Virus record (IMG/VR): IMGVR_UViG_3300017727_000090
Location: 1-30,393 of that record
From: a virus
Direction: 5' to 3' (one strand)
Length of the DNA: 30,393 nucleotides
Position numbers and translations under genes: made by a program. The number at the start of each line of letters is the position of its first letter. Positions within the stretch are counted from its first letter, which is position 1. Of the stretch, positions 28,136 through 30,393 are shown one piece after another. The notes below the pieces were generated by a model. The model saw only the letters and a program-made list of their open reading frames with translations. It was not told the DNA's origin and made no database searches.

Positions 28136-28315
28136 CTATTCGCCTATCTTATGTAGGCGAAGGCCCGGAATGCCATTGTAGTCATGATACTCCCATTCTA
28201 ATACGTCTCCTTCTCCCCATTGAAGTTCATCGATGAGTGATGGAGGGATTGTTATGAAGTAATCTTCAGTATCTGAGTCATACTGAACTTCTGTACTGTA
28301 TTCATTGATATTCAT
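28136..28315 (-). CDS. Small AbrB/MazE-like protein (59 aa)
   Basis: The ATG at 28313-28315 opens MNINEYSTEVQYDSDTEDYF, ITIPPSLIDELQWGEGDVLE, WEYHDYNGIPGLRLHKIGE. The core 'YFITIPPSLIDEL.W.EGDVLEW' is the pattern of the SpoVT/AbrB swapped-hairpin domain (IP..l...L....GD.v.w), used by MazE-type antitoxins and AbrB regulators to bind DNA. Similar stand-alone proteins occur in cyanophages. No toxin gene is adjacent, so a regulator or a free-standing fold is more likely than a toxin-antitoxin pair. A second in-frame ATG four codons in is possible. No ribosome site is clear. A hairpin overlaps its stop codon. The assignment rests on a short motif. Confidence 0.72.
   Translation of the reverse strand: MNINEYSTEVQYDSDTEDYFITIPPSLIDELQWGEGDVLEWEYHDYNGIPGLRLHKIGE
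28139..28161 (-). other. Hairpin across the 3' end of the 59-aa gene
   Basis: TTCGCCTA (28139-28146) and TAGGCGAA (28154-28161) form a perfect 8-bp stem with a 7-nt loop, abutting the TAG stop on the minus strand. No U-run follows, so it is not a classical terminator; it could stabilise the upstream mRNA 3' end or modulate translation of the 1385-aa gene starting 29 nt downstream. Confidence 0.5.
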
Positions 28316-28351
28316 TTGATTGGTATTACAATTCTTCAGTATATATCAGAG

Positions 28352-28561
28352 TTATTCCCAATCTTGCAATGTTGGGTGATATTTCAGATACTCCCAAAAT
28401 GTCATCTTGAGTTCCCTCTGAGTCATCCCACAATGTCTTGCAGCTTCTGGGAGATTCATTGTTGCATGATATAACCCTTCATGTGCTTCACGAACATTCT
28501 CTGGAGTGGTCTTCTTGGGAACTTCTACGAGTTCTTTTTTATTTACTTGAAGTAGACTCAT
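28352..28561 (-). CDS. Small HTH-like protein (69 aa)
   Basis: The product begins MSLLQVNKKELVEVPKKTTP, then ENVREAHEGLYHATMNLPEA and ARHCGMTQRELKMTFWEYLK, ending YHPTLQDWE. The segment from about residue 36 to 60 (NLPEAARHCGMTQRELKMTF) has the spacing of a helix-turn-helix (helix, turn at CGMT, recognition-type helix QRELKMTF). Proteins with this ending recur in cyanophages, without known function. A DNA-binding regulator is plausible, not shown. It lies between the GC-rich small genes and the structural block. No strong ribosome site precedes the ATG at 28559-28561, and no convincing promoter was found in the 141-nt gap upstream. Confidence 0.75.
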   Translation of the reverse strand: MSLLQVNKKELVEVPKKTTPENVREAHEGLYHATMNLPEAARHCGMTQRELKMTFWEYLKYHPTLQDWE

Positions 28562-28645
28562 AGGGGATTTTTGGCTGGGAAAATTTTTTTAATTCAGAGT
28601 GTTATCGAGAGGTCGAATCTGGTCCGTTATAGATTAGGGTAGTTA

Positions 28646-28682
28646 GGGGTTTTCGCCCCCATACCATAGGGGCCAGTGCCCC
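28646..28682 (-). other. Alternating G-run/C-run hairpins in the 141-nt gap before the HTH-like gene
   Basis: The gap 28562-28702 contains four alternating runs, given on the plus strand: GGGG (28646-28649), CCCCC (28656-28660), GGGG (28669-28672) and CCCC (28679-28682). Either the first and last pairs fold (4-bp and 5-bp stems; GGGGC-CAGT-GCCCC is the better) or the middle two pair (GCCCC/GGGGC). No U-run follows in the transcribed direction. An attenuator-like or processing function between small genes and downstream genes is possible. The rest of the gap shows only an A/T-rich stretch near 28581-28592. Confidence 0.4.
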
Positions 28683-28702
28683 GTTAGCATCTTGTTAGCA
28701 CA

Positions 28703-28924
28703 TCACATGGCCTTAGAGCACTTGTTGCCAGACTTGACCGAAGCAGCACCAGGGACACTGCCGTGCTGGAAGGCACCTTTAGGTGCGGCGTTTGCCCAAC
28801 CACGTTTGCCGGTGAGTGCCTTGACGCCACGACGTGAGGGGCGGAGCACTGTAACCTTAACTTTCTTGCCGTCTGCCTGTAGGGCGGTGGCAATGTCGAG
28901 CAGGTTCTGAGTGGCGGATGTCAT
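28703..28924 (-). CDS. Small basic protein of unknown function (73 aa)
   Basis: The protein begins MTSATQNLLDIATALQADGK, which can form an amphipathic helix. A strongly basic part follows: KKVKVTVLRPSRRGVKALTG and KRGWANAAPKGAF, then a G/S/A/K-rich tail ending NKCSKAM. It has about 13 K/R and 2 acidic residues, so binding to nucleic acid or an acidic partner is plausible; I recognise no family. The start at 28922-28924 fits a good sigma-70 promoter (28947-28975) and the same A/C-rich leader used by the 79-aa gene. No Shine-Dalgarno is visible in that leader. Base composition is much more GC-rich than the structural genes. An antisense frame of similar length is considered a shadow. Confidence 0.72.
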   Translation of the reverse strand: MTSATQNLLDIATALQADGKKVKVTVLRPSRRGVKALTGKRGWANAAPKGAFQHGSVPGAASVKSGNKCSKAM

Positions 28925-28952
28925 GTGAGTTTGTTTGTATGTGGCTATTGTA
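28921..28952 (-). repeat. Promoter/leader repeat, copy 1 (before the 73-aa gene)
   Basis: A 32-nt element covering -10 box, leader and start codon is nearly identical to 29214-29246: one substitution and one inserted base. On the minus strand it reads TACAATAGCCACATAC, an A/C-rich stretch, then CACATGA. Confidence 0.8.
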
Positions 28953-28975
28953 CAGGGTCAGCGGTCAGGTGTCAA
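28947..28975 (-). promoter_or_regulatory. Sigma-70 promoter of the 73-aa gene
   Basis: Minus strand: -35 TTGACA (28970-28975, perfect), a 17-nt spacer, -10 TACAAT (28947-28952, 5 of 6). The spacer ends in TGACCCTG, a box also seen before the -10 at 29655-29660. The -35 lies just after the stop codon of the 79-aa gene, and the leader is about 15-20 nt. Confidence 0.8.
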
Positions 28976-28977
28976 CC

Positions 28978-29217
28978 TCAGACCAGCAACTCAAGAGCAG
29001 GCGTAGCAGCATCGATTGTCTCGTCGGCATAGACTCTCACCCAACGGATCGGATCACCAGCAGTCAAACGCCAGATCATCATGTCGCCATCCTCTCCCCC
29101 TGCCCTCCACTGTCGGCAGATCTCGTAAGCGTGTGAGATGTTGATGGCGTAGTCAGCACCTGCCTCATCGAAGCATCCCCAGGCGTTAGGTTGGACAGCG
29201 AAGGTTGGCAGAGTCAT
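28978..29217 (-). CDS. Small protein of unknown function (79 aa)
   Basis: The product begins MTLPTFAVQPNAWGCFDEAG and continues ADYAINISHAYEICRQWRAG, GEDGDMMIWRLTAGDPIRWV, RVYADETIDAATPALELLV. It is acidic (about 12 D/E against 5 R) with several Trp and no membrane segment. I recognise no family. The ATG at 29215-29217 lies 23 nt behind a TACAAT box, and its leader is an almost exact copy of that of the 73-aa gene, which supports the start. Its GC content and lack of a Shine-Dalgarno match the neighbouring small genes. It is probably an early-expressed accessory protein; that is inferred from the promoter type. Confidence 0.75.
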   Translation of the reverse strand: MTLPTFAVQPNAWGCFDEAGADYAINISHAYEICRQWRAGGEDGDMMIWRLTAGDPIRWVRVYADETIDAATPALELLV

Positions 29218-29246
29218 GTGGGTTTGTTTCGTATGTGGCTATTGTA
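29214..29246 (-). repeat. Promoter/leader repeat, copy 2 (before the 79-aa gene)
   Basis: A 33-nt partner of 28921-28952, differing by one substitution and one inserted base. It includes -10 TACAAT (29241-29246), the A/C-rich leader and the ATG. Confidence 0.8.
29241..29246 (-). promoter_or_regulatory. -10 element (TACAAT) of the 79-aa gene; -35 weak
   Basis: TACAAT matches 5 of 6 consensus bases and lies within the repeated leader element. At 17-nt spacing the -35 position reads TTCCTA, a poor match. A small hairpin, CCCTT-CCT-AAGGG on the minus strand, lies just upstream in the 68-nt gap 29218-29285. Confidence 0.5.
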
Positions 29247-29285
29247 GGCCATAGCCCCTCCCTTAGGAAGGGCCGTTGTGACAGT

Positions 29286-29447
29286 TTAGAAATCGATCTC
29301 GTCTGATCGTCCATAAGCAGCAAGTCCTGTAGTCTGGTCTGGCATAGCACCTAGTTGTTGCAGCATGCTGAGGTCCTCCAAACGTGTCAGCAGTTCGCTG
29401 GTGTTGGTGGCGTCACGAAGCAGGGCGATGAGTTGTTCTTTGTTCAT
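29286..29447 (-). CDS. Small helical protein of unknown function (53 aa)
   Basis: The ATG at 29445-29447 opens MNKEQLIALLRDATNTSELL, TRLEDLSMLQQLGAMPDQTT, GLAAYGRSDEIDF. The first ~35 residues are predicted helical with leucine-rich faces and could form a helical hairpin or coiled coil; the end is polar and probably flexible. No family is recognised. It starts 35 nt after the 45-aa gene with an A/C-rich leader (CACTCACACAACACC before ATG) and no ribosome site or promoter of its own, so it is probably transcribed from the promoter at 29655-29684. Codon use is GC-rich like its neighbours. Confidence 0.68.
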   Translation of the reverse strand: MNKEQLIALLRDATNTSELLTRLEDLSMLQQLGAMPDQTTGLAAYGRSDEIDF

Positions 29448-29482
29448 GGTGTTGTGTGAGTGAGTGGGTGGATGAGTAAGGA

Positions 29483-29620
29483 TTAGAAATTATCGTCATA
29501 ATCGTTCTCTCTGATGTCATCTTCGGAGAGTTTGGTGGGTTCATCGTCCCATCGTGGTTCCTCTTGTAGGAACACATCTGCACAGTCTAAGTATGCAATC
29601 TCGTTGAATTCGTCGTTCAT
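29483..29620 (-). CDS. Strongly acidic small protein (45 aa)
   Basis: The product is MNDEFNEIAYLDCADVFLQE, EPRWDDEPTKLSEDDIREND, YDDNF: 17 acidic and 3 basic residues, net about -14. The frame is open up to 29680, but that extension would translate the promoter at 29655-29684, so the ATG at 29618-29620 is preferred. The leader is A/C-rich (CAAACAGACAAACAAC) like those of neighbouring genes. Very acidic small early phage proteins sometimes act as DNA mimics or bind host nucleic-acid-binding proteins; for this protein that is speculation. No domain is recognised. It is followed after 35 nt by the 53-aa gene, with which it likely forms a two-gene operon. Confidence 0.7.
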   Translation of the reverse strand: MNDEFNEIAYLDCADVFLQEEPRWDDEPTKLSEDDIRENDYDDNF

Positions 29621-29654
29621 GATTTCTAAGAGTTGTTTGTCTGTTTGGAGAGCG

Positions 29655-29684
29655 ATTGTACAGGGGTCAGTATACATCATGCAA
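29655..29684 (-). promoter_or_regulatory. Sigma-70-like promoter of the 45-aa/53-aa operon
   Basis: Minus strand: -35 TTGCAT (29679-29684), an 18-nt spacer, -10 TACAAT (29655-29660). The spacer ends TGACCCCTG, almost the same box that precedes the -10 at 28947-28952. The -35 overlaps the stop codon of the 108-aa gene upstream. The leader to the ATG at 29620 is about 28 nt. Confidence 0.65.
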
Positions 29685-30003
29685 GACGCATACCAGAACG
29701 AAACTCAGTAGTGAAAAACTCTGTACCGTTCCACAATCTGATGAACCACTCAAAGTTTTTCTGGAATACACCCTCTCCAGTGACACCGTGTTCTGACAGA
29801 ATTGCATTCAAACGTGATTTAGTGGTGTTTGACTGATAACCCCCATCATACAGTTTGATCGAATCATCGGTGATTTCTGCAATCAGATTGTTGTGAAGAT
29901 AGACAGAGGAGACACCCTCAACGGTCTCAACGCGAGTGTTTGCAGTTCTCCAGTCTGTACCCTCTGAAATTGCGTTGTTCATCTGGGTTTCGATCTTACG
30001 CAT
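29677..30003 (-). CDS. Conserved phage protein of unknown function (108 aa)
   Basis: The product begins MRKIETQMNNAISEGTDWRT with ANTRVETVEGVSSVYLHNNL, IAEITDDSIKLYDGGYQSNT, TKSRLNAILSEHG and VFQKNFEWFIRL. The pattern 'M..IE.qMN.Ai.....w..aNT.V.....VS.V.LHgN.IA.i.d....l.d.GyqS.TTKSRLNAil.e.g.....qk.f.WF' belongs to a widespread family of small proteins in cyanophages and other phages. Its function is not known to me. The ATG at 30001-30003 has a ribosome site GGAGA about 8 nt upstream, unlike its neighbours. A weak sigma-70-like promoter (30032-30060) precedes it. Its stop overlaps the -35 of the next promoter. Confidence 0.82.
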   Translation of the reverse strand: MRKIETQMNNAISEGTDWRTANTRVETVEGVSSVYLHNNLIAEITDDSIKLYDGGYQSNTTKSRLNAILSEHGVTGEGVFQKNFEWFIRLWNGTEFFTTEFRSGMRLA

Positions 30004-30031
30004 GGTTGGTCTCCGTTTGGTTGATGTAGCT

Positions 30032-30060
30032 ACAATACACGATTTTGAGGTCAGTGACGA
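30032..30060 (-). promoter_or_regulatory. Weak sigma-70-like promoter of the 108-aa gene
   Basis: Minus strand: -35 TCGTCA (30055-30060, 4 of 6), a 17-nt spacer, -10 TATTGT (30032-30037, 4 of 6). The bases after the -10 (AGCTACATCAACCAAAC) align with the repeated leader of the 73- and 79-aa genes, which argues that the site is real though weak. Confidence 0.4.
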
Positions 30061-30084
30061 AACCGTGTGACACTAGTCTGACTG

Positions 30085-30264
30085 TCACAGACCGTTCAGG
30101 TAGTCTGCGAGTTCCTCATCATACTGTTCTTTGGTCTCAAAGGTCCTCCCATGGATGACACAAGGAAACGTCTTCTCAAGACCTGCAGACGCGACCATCT
30201 CGCAGTCTTGACGATCGTAACCCATCTCAACGAGTTGGTTGACGTAGGGGTTGTTTGATTTCAT
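30085..30264 (-). CDS. Small cyanophage-type protein (59 aa)
   Basis: The ATG at 30262-30264 opens MKSNNPYVNQLVEMGYDRQD, CEMVASAGLEKTFPCVIHGR, TFETKEQYDEELADYLNGL. The C-terminal pattern 'G.tFeTkeqYdEeLaDyLNG' is recurrent in small cyanophage proteins. The N-terminal VNQLVEMGYDRQDCEMVASA superficially resembles the UBA three-helix fold (L.eMGy.r......A), but such matches arise easily and no ubiquitin system is expected. Function unknown. The start overlaps the stop of the gene upstream (ATGA, 4 nt), so the two are coupled. A 5-bp hairpin (GTCTG/CAGAC, 30076-30092) overlaps its stop codon. Confidence 0.75.
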   Translation of the reverse strand: MKSNNPYVNQLVEMGYDRQDCEMVASAGLEKTFPCVIHGRTFETKEQYDEELADYLNGL

Positions 30265-30393
30265 GAGAACAATTCAGTGATTTTTGATTGGACAGAATAA
30301 GACAATTCGGTCTCAGTCTCTCCATGATCTTGATAGTCGGCCATCGCATCATAGATCGCATTCCACTCATCTTCAGTGAAAAACTCTTTGATG
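30261..30393 (-). CDS. Small protein, C-terminal part (runs off right edge)
   Basis: Only the last 43 codons and the stop are in the window: IKEFFTEDEWNAIYDAMADY, QDHGETETELSYSVQSKITE, LFS. The pattern 'FTe.EW.aIYdAmaDY.......S.vqsKI.eLF' resembles a family of small acidic helical proteins common in cyanophages; function unknown. Its TGA overlaps the ATG of the 59-aa gene by 4 nt. The start codon lies outside the window. Confidence 0.65.
   Translation of the reverse strand, partial: IKEFFTEDEWNAIYDAMADYQDHGETETELSYSVQSKITELFS

Noticed and set aside
28136-28315. Toxin-antitoxin module based on the MazE-like protein
   Set aside because: No MazF, HicA, VapC or other toxin-like frame lies next to it; the neighbours are an HTH-like gene and a virion gene.
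28562-28620. A/T-rich stretch before the HTH-like gene as a rho-independent terminator
   Set aside because: The A/T run is not directly preceded by a GC-rich stem in the transcribed direction; the hairpins lie about 55 nt away.
28684-28910. Competing frames on both strands around the 73-aa gene
   Set aside because: The frame at 28703-28924 is the only one placed behind the sigma-70 promoter and the duplicated leader; the others lack an initiation context.
29621-29680. Upstream extension of the 45-aa gene to an ATG at 29680
   Set aside because: The extension would translate the -10 region and leader of the promoter at 29655-29684; the downstream ATG at 29618-29620 fits the transcript.
29514-29836. 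Plus-strand frames opposite the 45-aa and 108-aa genes
   Set aside because: They oppose better-supported minus-strand genes (a conserved phage family, promoter placement) and show no motif.
1-30393. tRNA genes, CRISPR array, insertion sequences, integrase or photosynthesis genes
   Set aside because: None was recognised by eye; no cloverleaf-like sequence, regularly spaced repeat, transposase or psbA-type protein was seen in any frame read.

Overview
The window looks like part of the genome of a T4-like myovirus that infects marine picocyanobacteria (Kyanoviridae-type cyanophage); a related pelagic myophage is the main alternative. The evidence is a set of T4-type baseplate genes in cyanophage order (gp25, gp6, a giant protein in the gp7 slot, gp8, a DUF4815-type giant), a PAAR spike-tip protein, several small proteins of a kind recurrent in cyanophages, and T4-type late promoter octamers (TATAAATA). 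No tRNA, rRNA, CRISPR array, insertion sequence, integrase or host gene was seen. Every supported gene lies on the minus strand, so transcription runs from the right end of the window to the left. Family names come from recognising sequence motifs by eye; no database was searched.

Right end (about 28.6-30.4 kb): a visibly more GC-rich block of small genes (45-108 aa), mostly of unknown function. They are preceded by host-type sigma-70 promoters (variants of TTGACA, about 17 nt, TACAAT) and by A/C-rich leaders, most without a Shine-Dalgarno sequence. Two successive genes share an almost identical promoter/leader element of 32-33 nt. These look like early genes. One encodes a strongly acidic protein (17 of 45 residues D/E) and one a strongly basic protein.

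Junction (about 28.1-28.7 kb): alternating G-run/C-run hairpins, then two small proteins that could bind nucleic acid (a 69-aa HTH-like protein and a 59-aa AbrB/MazE-like protein), then the structural genes.

Structural block (1-28.1 kb): AT-rich and almost gapless. In transcription order it holds a 1385-aa virion protein, the PAAR tip, a 48-aa very basic protein, a conserved 215-aa cyanophage protein, a 51-aa protein, gp25, gp6, a 3520-aa giant, gp8, a 2129-aa DUF4815-type giant, a 73-aa coiled-coil protein, two small virion proteins (108 and 81 aa) and a tail-fibre-like protein that runs off the left edge. Many neighbours overlap by 1-4 nt, which suggests translational coupling. Late promoter octamers restart transcription before gp8, before the 2129-aa gene and, in tandem, before the 108-aa gene. 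A near-perfect sigma-70 promoter sits inside the late block in front of the 48-aa gene.

Together the block encodes a baseplate (wedge proteins gp6, gp25, gp8 and the gp7-position giant), its central spike tip (PAAR) and peripheral or fibre proteins. The giants are assembled from recurring beta-rich modules, several of which occur in more than one gene.
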